This document shows positions 6,758 to 15,096 of a DNA stretch of 23,783 nt, one piece after another. This DNA is from Teretinema sp964641135 (lineage in GTDB: Bacteria; Spirochaetota; Spirochaetia; Treponematales; Treponemataceae), in contig CAZXJV010000041.1 in the NCBI GenBank assembly GCA_964641135.1, positions 1-23,783 on the forward strand. Reading direction: 5' to 3'. The position numbers and the translations under genes are program-made. The stretch's first letter is position 1. The number at the start of each line of letters is the position of its first letter. The notes beneath the pieces were generated by a model. The model made no database searches, had not been told where the DNA came from, and was given only the letters and a program-made list of their open reading frames with translations.

Positions 6758-8727
6758 AGAAGATGGACCGGATCTACATCTACTTCGATGTATAAGGGGC
6801 CCGGTGCTTTCCACCCGTTTAAGAATTGCTGGGCAGCCTTGCGCAAACGGTTTAAATCTTCACCCTTAAGGATTACCTGATACCTGAAATTGCCTGCTAT
6901 AGCCGCCACCGGGCATTCAGCCGGCCCCAAAAGCTCGTCAGGTTCTTTTATCAACGTTTCCAGAATCTCTGCAGCCCCGGCAGCCCCATTCATTGCCTGT
7001 TTCTCATTTTTACTGCGGAATACAAGCCGTATAAGGCGGGAAAAAGGAGGAAAGCCCAGCAGTCTGCGTTGTTCCATTTCCCGTTCGTAAAACCCTTTCA
7101 GATCACTGCGTCCTGCATAACTGATTGCGGGGCTTGACGGGTCCCATGTTTGTATCAGGACCCGTCCGTCCGGAAAAAATCTTCCTGCCCTGCCTGCTAC
7201 CTGCATAATAAGGGCAAATACCCGTTCCGCTGCCCGGAAGTCGGGCATGTTAAGGCCTGTGTCTGCAAGCACTATTCCCACCAGCGATACACCGGGAAAA
7301 TTGAGTCCCTTGGCAACCATCTGTGTTCCCAAAAGAATATCGGTCTTGCCGTCGCGGAAGGAACTCAGGGCCTCTATGAGTGTGTCTTTGCCGCTGATAC
7401 TGTCTGTATCGATTCTTTCGACACGAAGGTTTGTAAAGGTGCGTCGAACTTCTTCTTCGATAAATTCTGTTCCAAAACCTGCGTAGCCTGCATCAAGAGA
7501 ACCGCATTCCGGACAATGAACGGGCGGGGGAGTCTGCCAGCCGCAATAATGGCATTTCATTATTCCTTTTTTTTTGTGCAGGGTCAAAGGAACAGCGCAG
7601 TGTCGGCAGTGCAGGGTGTAACCGCAGGTTTTTCAGCGATATACATGGGTAAAGCCGCGTCTGTTAAGAAACAGTATTGTCTGTCTGCCGCGCCGGCTGG
7701 TTTCCTGTATGGCTGTCTGAAGTTCCGGACTCAAGGCTCCGGCAGTGTCCTTGAGCGGGATAACTTCAATGCGGGGCGGTTCGCCTCCTGAAAGTCTGCG
7801 GGTGAGAGTACAGCTTCGCAGTGTACCGTCTGTAACCGCCTTCCATGCTTCCAGCGAAGGTGTCGCACTGCCCATAACCAGTGTTGTGTTTCCTTTACAT
7901 CGCATCATGGCAACCTGGCGGGCATGATAACGGGGTGTAGTACCGGATTTATATGATCCATCATGTTCTTCGTCTATGATAATCAGTCCAGGATCGGGCA
8001 GGGGAGCAAAGATGGCGCTGCGTGCACCGATTACAATACGGGCCTGTCCGCGCCGGATGCGCATCCATTCTCCAAGTCGTCGAGACCCTGTCAGTCCGGA
8101 ATGAAGGACGGCTGCTGTGTCTCCAAAGCGGGTTTTTATTGCCTTTTCAACCTGATGAGTAAGCGATATTTCCGGAACCAGGTACAGAACACCGCGTCCC
8201 CGGGCAAGAATCACTTCGGCCGAACGTAAAAACACTTCGGTTTTTCCTGTTCCGGTCAACCCGAACAGGTAGACCGGACGGGCATCGGATTCGTCAAGGA
8301 TTGTGTCAACAGCTTTTTGCTGTTCGATGGACAGCTCAAGGGGTGCCGCAGAAATTTCCTCGGATTCAAAAAGGGCACCGGCTTCGCCGCTTTCCCTTCT
8401 GCCGGACGGAATCATGGCAGCAAGGGCTTCACCGGGGCTGCACAGATAAAAGGCTGCTATACGCCTGGCCAGTTCCAGTTCCTGCTGTCCGTATACAGCC
8501 TCTTTATCAATAACCCTCCGGACGGTTTTAAGCCGGTCCGGACTGACGGGAAGACTTGCCGGCAGGGTTTCGGCCATGCTGACGGGATAACCGGTCATAC
8601 GCCGGGAACCAAAATCAACCTCAACACGGCGTCCGCTTAAATTTTCTTCTTTGAGTGTGTCCGGGATCGCATAGGTGAATGATTGATGGAGAGGAAGATT
8701 GAGCAGAATCTCCAGATAACGCGACAT
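6754..8727 (-). CDS. priA: Primosomal helicase PriA with an in-frame TGA at codon 365
   Basis: PriA restarts stalled replication forks and loads the replicative helicase. The frame spans 657 codons plus a stop and is intact except for one TGA (7633-7635). Before it lie the N-terminal DNA-binding domain, Walker A GLTGTGKT (156-163), DEEH (252-255), GSATPS (286-291) and ILFLNRRGF (351-359). After it come the zinc-binding cysteines (368, 374, 377, 392, 395, 405, 408), GTQMVAKG (467-474) and QVAGRAGR (509-516). The cysteine spacing matches E. coli PriA, and the TGA occupies the first cysteine position. Terminating there would separate the helicase motifs and inactivate the enzyme. Recoding, recent mutation or a base error are all possible. 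The ATG shares one base with the glycosylase stop upstream. Under a strict rule this would be listed as a pseudogene or as two pieces (8727-7633 and 7587-6754). Confidence 0.9.
7633..7635 (-). other. In-frame TGA in priA at a zinc-ligand cysteine position
   Basis: Read on the minus strand the codons run Gly-Phe-Thr-His-Val-Tyr-Arg-TGA-Lys-Thr-Cys-Gly-Tyr. E. coli PriA (from memory) has Cys-x-x-Cys-Gly at the same place. The distances from the TGA to the following cysteines are 3, 6, 3, 15, 3, 10 and 3 residues, identical to E. coli. A single base change from TGC or TGT gives TGA. The third base (7633) is the last T of a five-T run on the plus strand, where a miscall is conceivable. Confidence 0.9.
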
Positions 8728-9446
8728 CAGAAACCGGATGAGGATGAAATACCTGAATCCTGTTGATCCAGTATCTGTCTGAGCCTTTGCAGAACTTCCC
8801 AGACAGGCCGCTTTAATGATGCATCACGAAGGATATCTGCCGGTTCCCATGCAGCCAGCGCCGGGATTCCGTACAGATTGAGCGTTTGCCCATGGACAGT
8901 ACCGGGATCATGATCTTTGTATCCCAGGGCCTGCAGGGCGGCTGTGCCCAGGATAAGTACTGCCCGGGGTCGAAAGGTTTGGATCTGGCTTTCAATCCAG
9001 GGGAGGCAGGACTCGGCAGCCAAAAGTTCACCCTCTCCCCGGGTATCCGTACCCGCCGCATCTGATAAACCTGACGGGCACTTGAGTACTGTTGTCAGAC
9101 AGCAGTTTTCTGTTGTGTCGAGCTGTATTGCTGCCAGCATGCGCTCAAGAAGAGCCTCACGGGGTCCGTTAATCAGGGTTTCAGAACCGGTTGGCTTGAA
9201 CGTGATGACAATCGCTTGCACAGGGATATGTATACAACCTGAGGTATGTTTATTCTGTACGGGTACCCGGTTTACAGACAATGGACACCGTGTGCAGGTT
9301 TGAATCCCGGACTCCAGTTGTTCATGCGTAAGAGGATCTGCCTTGTCTTTAAACTCCGGTACAGGGCTGTAACTGCGGTATCCGTCAATCCATCCGGCGG
9401 CAGTCTGGAGAAAATTGAATATTTCTGATTGTTCCTGGGCAGTCAT
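8727..9446 (-). CDS. Uracil-DNA glycosylase-like protein (family 4/5 type, diverged)
   Basis: Family 4 uracil-DNA glycosylases use a 4Fe-4S cluster and remove uracil from DNA. The 239-residue protein keeps the four expected cluster cysteines: CTRC (51 and 54), Cys123 in VLKCPSG and Cys147 in AAESCLPWI. It also keeps LILGTAALQALG and the C-terminal LRDASLKRPVWEVLQRL. The two catalytic motifs look altered: TFKPTG (82-87) stands where GEAPG is usual, and WEPADILR (200-207) replaces the usual HPAxLLR, losing the histidine. Activity may be changed or lost. The open frame continues upstream to 9569, but ATG 9446 is preferred because the upstream extension is unlike the family and overlaps the promoter. 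Its TGA shares one base with the priA ATG (TGATG), so the two form an operon. Confidence 0.8.
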   Translation of the reverse strand: MTAQEQSEIFNFLQTAAGWIDGYRSYSPVPEFKDKADPLTHEQLESGIQTCTRCPLSVNRVPVQNKHTSGCIHIPVQAIVITFKPTGSETLINGPREALLERMLAAIQLDTTENCCLTTVLKCPSGLSDAAGTDTRGEGELLAAESCLPWIESQIQTFRPRAVLILGTAALQALGYKDHDPGTVHGQTLNLYGIPALAAWEPADILRDASLKRPVWEVLQRLRQILDQQDSGISSSSGF

Positions 9447-9448
9447 CA

Positions 9449-9465
9449 CCGGTATAATATACCGG
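9449..9465. promoter_or_regulatory. Operator-like palindrome over the -10 box
   Basis: CCGGTATA-A-TATACCGG is a perfect 8-bp inverted repeat around one central base. It overlaps the -10 region of the glycosylase promoter and abuts the start codon. A dimeric repressor site is one reading; the plus strand of the same palindrome also holds TATAAT. No regulator gene is adjacent. Confidence 0.4.
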
Positions 9466-9483
9466 CTTAACCGGTGCATGCAA
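9454..9483 (-). promoter_or_regulatory. Sigma-70-like promoter for the glycosylase-priA operon
   Basis: On the minus strand TTGCAT (9483-9478) and TATTAT (9459-9454) are separated by 18 bases; TATATT two bases upstream is an alternative -10. The -10 ends only seven bases before the ATG at 9446, and no Shine-Dalgarno sequence is present, so the message may be leaderless or nearly so. Confidence 0.55.
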
Positions 9484-9492
9484 GCCGGTGCA
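9462..9492. repeat. CCGG-containing inverted and direct repeats in the divergent promoter region
   Basis: CCGGCTT (9462-9468) is the inverted copy of AAGCCGG (9482-9488). The octamer CCGGTGCA occurs directly repeated at 9471-9478 and 9485-9492, fourteen bases apart. The repeats cover the -35 box of the minus-strand promoter and reach almost to the -35 box of the plus-strand promoter. Confidence 0.45.
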
Positions 9493-9493
9493 C

Positions 9494-9521
9494 TTGCCTT
9501 TATTACGAAACATGATACAAT
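9494..9521 (+). promoter_or_regulatory. Sigma-70-like promoter for the glycosyltransferase operon
   Basis: TTGCCT (9494-9499) and TACAAT (9516-9521) are separated by 16 bases and face the glycosyltransferase gene at 9606, giving a leader of roughly 80 bases. It stands back to back with the glycosylase promoter. The 9522-9605 leader shows no obvious riboswitch. Confidence 0.5.
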
Positions 9522-9605
9522 AACGATGCTGATATCGACGGCTTCCCGGCTTTTGATTTTGGCCAGCAAGGAAATTTCAAGTGGACCTGTAAAGGGGTTG
9601 GCTGT

Positions 9606-10826
9606 ATGAAGATAGTGATGTGTACCGATGCGTACTGGCCCCGTGTTAACGGCGTAACCGTTTCTGTTGATTCTTTCGCCAGGGCTTTAATCCGTAACGG
9701 TCACCAGGTTGTCATAATCTGCTCTTTTTATCCTGATACAATGGCTATTGAACGGATGTCTAACCCGCTGATGGATCGACGTGAGACAGAAGCAGACCCC
9801 ATTGTTATCCGTGTGCCGTCATACTCCCTCCCGATCTCGCGTGAGGACAGGGTTGCAAAGTTTCACAAGTGGTTTTGGGTAGAAAAACAGCTTTCGGCCT
9901 TTAACCCTGACCTCATACATGTAAATTCCGAATTTGTTATCGGTGAATTCGGTTATTACTATGCCCGCATGCACGATCTTCCCGTGGTATATACATTTCA
10001 TACCATGTGGGAAGATTATGCCGCCAATTATATTCCGTACGTTCCGGAATTTATTCTCCGGATGATTGCCCGCAGCATCGTCAAGCGTTTATGCCGGAAA
10101 GCAACAACTGTGATATGTCCTACGTCCCAGATTGCCGACCTGGTTCGCAGATATAAGACCCAGGCGCCGGTTCACCTTTTACCGACCGGAATAGATCCCC
10201 GTCTTTTTACCCCGCAGCCTGATGGTCTTGAAGAATTCCGTCAATCTATGATAGCCCGTTTTCCTGCTCTGACACGTTCAAAGATTCTTTTGTTTGCAGG
10301 ACGAATCGGTAAAGAAAAAAACATTTCGTTTCTGCTGGAATTGTTCCCGACAATACTGCATGCTGCTCCCGACACCACCTTGCTGCTGGTCGGTAACGGA
10401 CCGGATTTGCCCCATTTTCTGGACCAGGCAAACGAACTCGGGATTACCGATCATGTTGTGTTTACCGGTTATCTTGACCGCAAAGATCTGGCATATGTAT
10501 ATGCCATGTCAACCGTTTTTGTTTTTCCATCAAGGACTGAAACACAGGGGCTCGTTACAATAGAGGCTATGCTGTCAGGCATACCAGTTGTAGCGGTCGG
10601 AGAGATGGGCACAGTAACCGTAATGGGTGGTGATAATGGCGGTTTCATGGTTAAAAATGATCCTGCCGAATTTGCCGGTAGGGTAATCGAGCTCCTCCTG
10701 GATGATGAATTATATGCTCAAAAAGTTGAGGATGCCCGCATCCATGCCCAATCCTGGACGATAGACAGTATGACTGCCCGTCTGGAAGATATTTATACAA
10801 CAACACTGGAAGACTTTAATGCCTGA
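9606..10826 (+). CDS. GT4 glycosyltransferase, diacylglycerol glucosyltransferase-like
   Basis: The 406-residue protein has the two-domain GT-B layout. The N-terminus MKIVMCTDAYWPRVNGV carries the glycine-rich acceptor loop. HTMWEDY (132-138) resembles the HTMYEDY signature of diacylglycerol alpha-glucosyltransferases. LLFAGRIGKEKN opens the nucleotide-sugar domain, and the GT4 E-x7-E motif is at Glu312 and Glu320 (SRTETQGLVTIEA). By family resemblance it probably adds the first hexose to diacylglycerol at the inner membrane face. The following GT28 gene overlaps by eight bases, supporting a two-step glycolipid pathway. Sugar and acceptor cannot be fixed from sequence. A weak purine-rich ribosome-binding site (AAAGGGG) lies about eight bases upstream of the ATG. 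Confidence 0.85.
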   Translation: MKIVMCTDAYWPRVNGVTVSVDSFARALIRNGHQVVIICSFYPDTMAIERMSNPLMDRRETEADPIVIRVPSYSLPISREDRVAKFHKWFWVEKQLSAFNPDLIHVNSEFVIGEFGYYYARMHDLPVVYTFHTMWEDYAANYIPYVPEFILRMIARSIVKRLCRKATTVICPTSQIADLVRRYKTQAPVHLLPTGIDPRLFTPQPDGLEEFRQSMIARFPALTRSKILLFAGRIGKEKNISFLLELFPTILHAAPDTTLLLVGNGPDLPHFLDQANELGITDHVVFTGYLDRKDLAYVYAMSTVFVFPSRTETQGLVTIEAMLSGIPVVAVGEMGTVTVMGGDNGGFMVKNDPAEFAGRVIELLLDDELYAQKVEDARIHAQSWTIDSMTARLEDIYTTTLEDFNA

Positions 10827-11979
10827 ATTAACTGAAACGAAAGCCGGTCAACAGCGTATTGCCTTTTTATATTTAAATACCGGCGGAGGACACATTGCAC
10901 CGGCACGCGCATTGGCTACCGCCATCCAGGAAAAATGGAGCGATACCGACAAGACTGAAATAGTTAACGGGTTCAGTGATAAAATGAAAGTGTGCCGCTT
11001 TTTTTTCGAAGAGGGATACGCTACAACCTGTAATTATTTTGAACTGGGTTATGTCTTTTTTTATCAGGTTACCAGCAGCCCGCTGAGTATCCGCATCGGT
11101 GATTATTTTGTTGCGCTCAATGGCGTACAACATCTTGTAGACACATTTAAAAAACACAGGATCACAAAGGTTGTGTGCCTGCATGAGGTTCTTATCCTGG
11201 TAGCCCGCAAGGCCCTAGACAGGATCAATCCTTCTATTCCCCTGATTACTGTTGTTACAGATCCTTTTACGGCACATGCAGTATGGTTCTATGAGAAACG
11301 CATGGAGCTGGTCGTTTTCTCCATGAAACTCAGGAAACAGGTGATTGAACAGTATGGTTACCGTCCCGAGCAGGTGCATACGTTTCCCTTCATTCTGTCC
11401 AGGAAATTTGATCGAGTGTGGACACCGGAAGACAAGGTTGCGATACGAAAACGTTTGAATATTCCTGCTGACTCTCCTGTAATACTGATTGCCGGCGGGG
11501 GGGAAGGACTGAAAAGCGCAGACCGGATTGTCGCCGAATTTCTCGGCAGGCGCAGTCCGGCAACGCTTATTGTTGTGTGCGGACGCAACAAGCTGTTGCG
11601 TCGCCTGGTGAAGATTCAGATAGAGCTTTACAGGGCTTCCAATGTTCGTGTGCTTGGTTTTATAGACTTTATGAACGAGCTTGTAAATCTTGCAGATTGC
11701 GTAATTACCAAGGCAGGTGCTTCTACCACCATGGAAATTCTTTCCATGGGCAAGCCGATTATTTTTTCTACATTTATCAGGGGCCAGGAACTGGGGAACA
11801 TGCTGTATGTTGTTCATAATGGCGCTGGATGGTATATTAAGGAACCCAGAAAAATTATGGATCAGGCTGACCGCCTGATCCATGATCCAGATCTCCAGGC
11901 ACAAATGGCTGCAAACATCAGGCGTCTGGGGGTCAGGAATGGTCTTGATGATCTGGCACGCTTTATACACGAATTCTGA
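10819..11979 (+). CDS. GT28 glycosyltransferase, MGDG synthase/UgtP-like
   Basis: The 386-residue protein resembles the family of MurG, monogalactosyldiacylglycerol synthase and UgtP. FLYLNTGGGHIAPARAL (16-32) is the N-terminal glycine-rich loop. ILIAGGGEGLKSADRI (222-236) opens the C-terminal domain, and VITKAGASTTMEILSMGKP (295-313) is the sugar-nucleotide-binding stretch. MurG itself is unlikely, because the N-terminal domain is of the MGDG-synthase type and no cell-wall genes are near. Placed directly after the GT4 gene with an eight-base overlap, it probably extends or makes a glycosyl-diacylglycerol using UDP-hexose. Donor and linkage are not determinable here. Confidence 0.85.
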   Translation: MPELTETKAGQQRIAFLYLNTGGGHIAPARALATAIQEKWSDTDKTEIVNGFSDKMKVCRFFFEEGYATTCNYFELGYVFFYQVTSSPLSIRIGDYFVALNGVQHLVDTFKKHRITKVVCLHEVLILVARKALDRINPSIPLITVVTDPFTAHAVWFYEKRMELVVFSMKLRKQVIEQYGYRPEQVHTFPFILSRKFDRVWTPEDKVAIRKRLNIPADSPVILIAGGGEGLKSADRIVAEFLGRRSPATLIVVCGRNKLLRRLVKIQIELYRASNVRVLGFIDFMNELVNLADCVITKAGASTTMEILSMGKPIIFSTFIRGQELGNMLYVVHNGAGWYIKEPRKIMDQADRLIHDPDLQAQMAANIRRLGVRNGLDDLARFIHEF

Positions 11980-12018
11980 ATTCCTGGTAACAGGTTACGA
12001 TAAAAAAGGAGTTTGCTG

Positions 12019-13770
12019 ATGCGCATACCGCGACTTGTAGCTGTTTGTTTGATTATTTGTACCGCCGGAATACTGTATGCCCAGGTTGCTGCTGATCCTT
12101 TAGATTTTTTCTATGATGATCTTGTTGTTTGGGAAACGATGGGACTGGTCAATAATCTCCCGCCAGCACGTCCCTATCCCCTTCCTTTGGTGCGCAGTAT
12201 TCTTGAAAAGGTAATTGAACGAGGCGATGCTGTTCAGCGCGATATTGCCGAAGCCCATTACAAACGATTCTTTGGAAGGATTCTGACCTGGGGCGGAAAA
12301 TCAGAGGTTGCAATCGACAGCAGCGGACGACGCGAATTGTCAGGAGCTGCATCACTTGATATTAATTATGCAATTCTGGATCAATTGACAATAAGTGCTT
12401 CTGCTGATCTGTGGGGTACAAACAAGCTTTTTGGCGAAGAATTAAGACCTGAATGGGAGCGCAGCGATAAAGATATCGTACAGGATAACGCCAAGGTAGG
12501 CCCTTTCTGGATATTACCGTCAATAAATTCTTCAATGGCTGTCGGTTCGTCCGATATCTACCTGAACGCAGGTTTGATGCGCGGATCCTGGGGGCCTTTC
12601 CACTCAGACGGTGTCATTGTTGGATCCCAGGCAATACATTCCGGCCAGCTCAATTTTGTTATCCGAAAACCGCAGTGGACTCTTAACGTCAGCCAATACT
12701 CACTGGCTGCTACCGATGCATCGCGGACGGAATGGCAACCGGATAAATATCTTTCTGTACATTCGATCGATGTACATCCGTTTGACTGGTTTTCTATATC
12801 GCTGGTAGAAGGTGTCGTATACGGAGGACGCTTTGAAACATTATATCTCCTTCCTCTTTCGCCCTATATGATCAGCCAGGCAATGACCGGTTTTTCTGAC
12901 AATAGCTGGCTGGGAGGGATGTTCAGTGTAAAACCTTTGCCGGGCATGCGGATTGATGGTGTTCTTTGGGCTGATGATCTGAGTTTTAATGATATGGTCC
13001 GGTTCAACTTTGATACAAAGTGGCGCCTTGCCGGACAGGCCGGTATGTCCTATGCTCCACGAAAATCCGGAATTTTTACCCGTGCAGCTTTTGACTATAC
13101 AATGGTGACTCCTTATAACTATTCCCATCGCACCGGGACAGACAATACGTTTGATACTGTAAATTATCAAAATTACACGCATGGAGATTATAATTTCGGT
13201 GCTTCTCTTGATCCGAACTCGGACCGGTTTCAGTTAAAAATGAAACTGCGTCCCCTTGAAAAGGTTGATGTTGATCTGATCGGGCGGATGGTCCGTCATG
13301 GTAATATCAATGAAAGTCTTGACTGGCGCGACAAGGATTTTTTCCGCGTCCTTAATTATTTGTTGTATGAAGACGGTTTTAAAACCGACGGTACAGTAAA
13401 GAATCACTCATATACATACAGCGGGCATGCCTTCAACTATACTACACCGTTCCTGAGCCAGAAGCACATACAGCATATCTGGCAAGCCGGTATTGATGTT
13501 CGCTGTCGTTTACCTGTTCTTAAAACAGGTGGATATATGGTATTCCGTCTGGCATATACCTTTGAAGCAGATTTTAATAGCGGTATCAATAACAGCATCT
13601 GGTATCATACTAATCAGATTTATACCGATCCGGATGATCCGGAAAGCCCTGTAGTTTCAGTTCCGGAATTGCTTGATATAATGCAAATACAATATGATCA
13701 GTGGAAAGCAAATATCAACAGTCCTCAGTTCAACAACTACATCAGGTTGGCCTTTGAATATTATTTCTGA
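12019..13770 (+). CDS. Putative outer-membrane beta-barrel protein
   Basis: The 583-residue protein begins with a signal peptide (MRIPRLVAVCLIICTAGILYA, cut probably near the following Gln). Long stretches then alternate polar and aromatic residues, and it ends in YIRLAFEYYF with a terminal Phe, as in outer-membrane barrel proteins. The early segment PYPLPLVRSILEKVIERG recalls Wzi-type capsule-assembly proteins, but I do not assign that function. ATG 12019 is chosen because AAGGAG (12006-12011) lies seven bases upstream; a TTG at 12013 is too close to that site. It follows the GT28 gene by 39 bases and may share its transcript, suggesting an envelope role. The function is unknown. Confidence 0.8.
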   Translation: MRIPRLVAVCLIICTAGILYAQVAADPLDFFYDDLVVWETMGLVNNLPPARPYPLPLVRSILEKVIERGDAVQRDIAEAHYKRFFGRILTWGGKSEVAIDSSGRRELSGAASLDINYAILDQLTISASADLWGTNKLFGEELRPEWERSDKDIVQDNAKVGPFWILPSINSSMAVGSSDIYLNAGLMRGSWGPFHSDGVIVGSQAIHSGQLNFVIRKPQWTLNVSQYSLAATDASRTEWQPDKYLSVHSIDVHPFDWFSISLVEGVVYGGRFETLYLLPLSPYMISQAMTGFSDNSWLGGMFSVKPLPGMRIDGVLWADDLSFNDMVRFNFDTKWRLAGQAGMSYAPRKSGIFTRAAFDYTMVTPYNYSHRTGTDNTFDTVNYQNYTHGDYNFGASLDPNSDRFQLKMKLRPLEKVDVDLIGRMVRHGNINESLDWRDKDFFRVLNYLLYEDGFKTDGTVKNHSYTYSGHAFNYTTPFLSQKHIQHIWQAGIDVRCRLPVLKTGGYMVFRLAYTFEADFNSGINNSIWYHTNQIYTDPDDPESPVVSVPELLDIMQIQYDQWKANINSPQFNNYIRLAFEYYF

Positions 13771-13804
13771 CAGGCAGATGACATAGACCCGGCTGTTTTT
13801 GTTG

Positions 13805-14989
13805 TCAGTCTTCTTTATCCATGACCGGCTCAACTACCGCGCCGTTATATAACTGGCGCGGGTAGACAATGATTTTAAGTTTCTTTTCCAACCGCGAAAG
13901 GCGATACATTTCGTTCTCGTCTCCAAAAACAGCATTGATGCCGGTTTTCCCTGCACGGCCGGTTCTGCCTGCCCTGTGAATAAAGAAGTCATCATCCGAT
14001 GGAAGATCCATCTGTATAATATGGGTAATACCCGAAATATCAAGCCCCCGGGCTGCAAGATCGCTGGTGACCAGAACAGAGCTGCGACCGGAGCGGAAAT
14101 CATCCATTGCCTGTTTGCGCTCCTGTTTGCTCATGCGTGCGTGAAGAGCAGAGCAGTTAACCTTCCTGTACCTGAGTTTTGAGGCAATAACGTCAACCTG
14201 ACCGGTAACAGCGGTAAAAACAAGGGCGCGGTCAGGTTTTTCGGCAGACAGAAAGGAACGCAGCATGTCGATCTTGTCGCGTTTTTCTGCAAAAAAAGCC
14301 CAATGTGTAATCCTGCTGCGCAAAATATCTTCAAGCGGCATTTCTACAAAGTCAGGGTGCCGGCGATTCCCTTCATGGTCTGTAAGGGTAATCATTCCGT
14401 CCAGAATTTTCCGGTGATTCGGTCCGAGGGTTGCCGAACAGGCTGTAAAGACGATGTTCCCTGGCATGATTGACAATAATTCACCTGTCAGGTCGCGAAG
14501 TTCGGGAGAAAGAAGCCGGTCTGTTTCATCAAGAACAACCATTTTAAGAGCATGCGTTTTCAGTTTTTTTAATCGAATCAATTCAATTATACGGGCTGGA
14601 CCGCCAATAATCAGTGCAGGCTTTTTCTTTAACGCATCGATTTGTCTGCTTAGGGGTGCCCCGCCGATACATAAAAGGGATTCGATATCCAAACCTGCTT
14701 CACGTGCCAGGGTTCCTGCGGTCTGTTTAATCTGGCTCGCAAGTTCGTGGGTCGGGGCAATAATCAGAACAACCGGTGCACTGTCCTGACGGCTTGATGC
14801 AAGCCGGAAAGCAGGAAGGAGATAACAAAGTGTTTTACCTGTGCCTGTTTCTGAACGGAAAAGGGTGGGGCTGCCTGCATACAGGCTGGGCAGTACAGTA
14901 GCCTGGACTGCTGTAGGTACAGTTATTGAGCGAGCTGCAAGGGCGGTTACAAGTTCCGCTTCGCAGCCAAGATCTTCAAAATTCTTCAT
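13805..14989 (-). CDS. DEAD-box ATP-dependent RNA helicase
   Basis: The 394-residue protein unwinds structured RNA, by family, in ribosome assembly or mRNA decay. In order: Q-motif glutamine near 29 (VPTAVQATVLP), Walker A SETGTGKT (46-53), PTHELASQ, GG at 109-110, GGPARI in place of the usual TPGR, the DEAD box as DETD (154-157), SAT (185-187), ALVFTAVTGQVD, TSDLAARGLDI and HRAGRTGRAG. It has only the minimal core, with a C-terminal tail of about 30 residues, so it is short compared with CsdA-like helicases. The gene converges with the barrel protein gene, 34 bases away, and diverges from the GT4 gene at 15097. Confidence 0.93.
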   Translation of the reverse strand: MKNFEDLGCEAELVTALAARSITVPTAVQATVLPSLYAGSPTLFRSETGTGKTLCYLLPAFRLASSRQDSAPVVLIIAPTHELASQIKQTAGTLAREAGLDIESLLCIGGAPLSRQIDALKKKPALIIGGPARIIELIRLKKLKTHALKMVVLDETDRLLSPELRDLTGELLSIMPGNIVFTACSATLGPNHRKILDGMITLTDHEGNRRHPDFVEMPLEDILRSRITHWAFFAEKRDKIDMLRSFLSAEKPDRALVFTAVTGQVDVIASKLRYRKVNCSALHARMSKQERKQAMDDFRSGRSSVLVTSDLAARGLDISGITHIIQMDLPSDDDFFIHRAGRTGRAGKTGINAVFGDENEMYRLSRLEKKLKIIVYPRQLYNGAVVEPVMDKED

Positions 14990-15020
14990 GTCTGGCAGGA
15001 TAGCATAACCGTCGGGAAAG

Positions 15021-15029
15021 TGCTATAAT
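15021..15029 (+). promoter_or_regulatory. Extended -10 promoter of the second GT4 gene
   Basis: TGCTATAAT (15021-15029) is a perfect extended -10 element; the -35 position (TAGCAT, 15001-15006) is poor, as is common with extended -10 promoters. It lies 68 bases before the start codon of the glycosyltransferase at 15097. Confidence 0.55.
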
Positions 15030-15096
15030 GGATAACACTAAAGGCAGATCCTTCTTCCTTTTTTATACCATTATTTATCAAACGGGAGAGTAGCCG

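Noticed and set aside
7595..7632. A clear SECIS element after the priA TGA
   Set aside because: Only weak hairpins are visible (five pairs with a ten-base loop, or six with a nineteen-base loop) and the loop lacks the expected early G; not enough to annotate.
7588..7635. Frameshift as the cause of the split priA
   Set aside because: The two parts are in the same frame and the residues between them are homologous, so a substitution or a recoded stop, not an indel, is involved.
7150..7791. A 213-codon plus-strand open frame across the priA TGA
   Set aside because: It is the antisense shadow of a well-conserved helicase gene, with no ribosome-binding site and no recognisable family.
9447..9569. 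N-terminal extension of the glycosylase-like protein
   Set aside because: It runs through the promoter and palindromes and does not resemble the family; ATG 9446 fits better.
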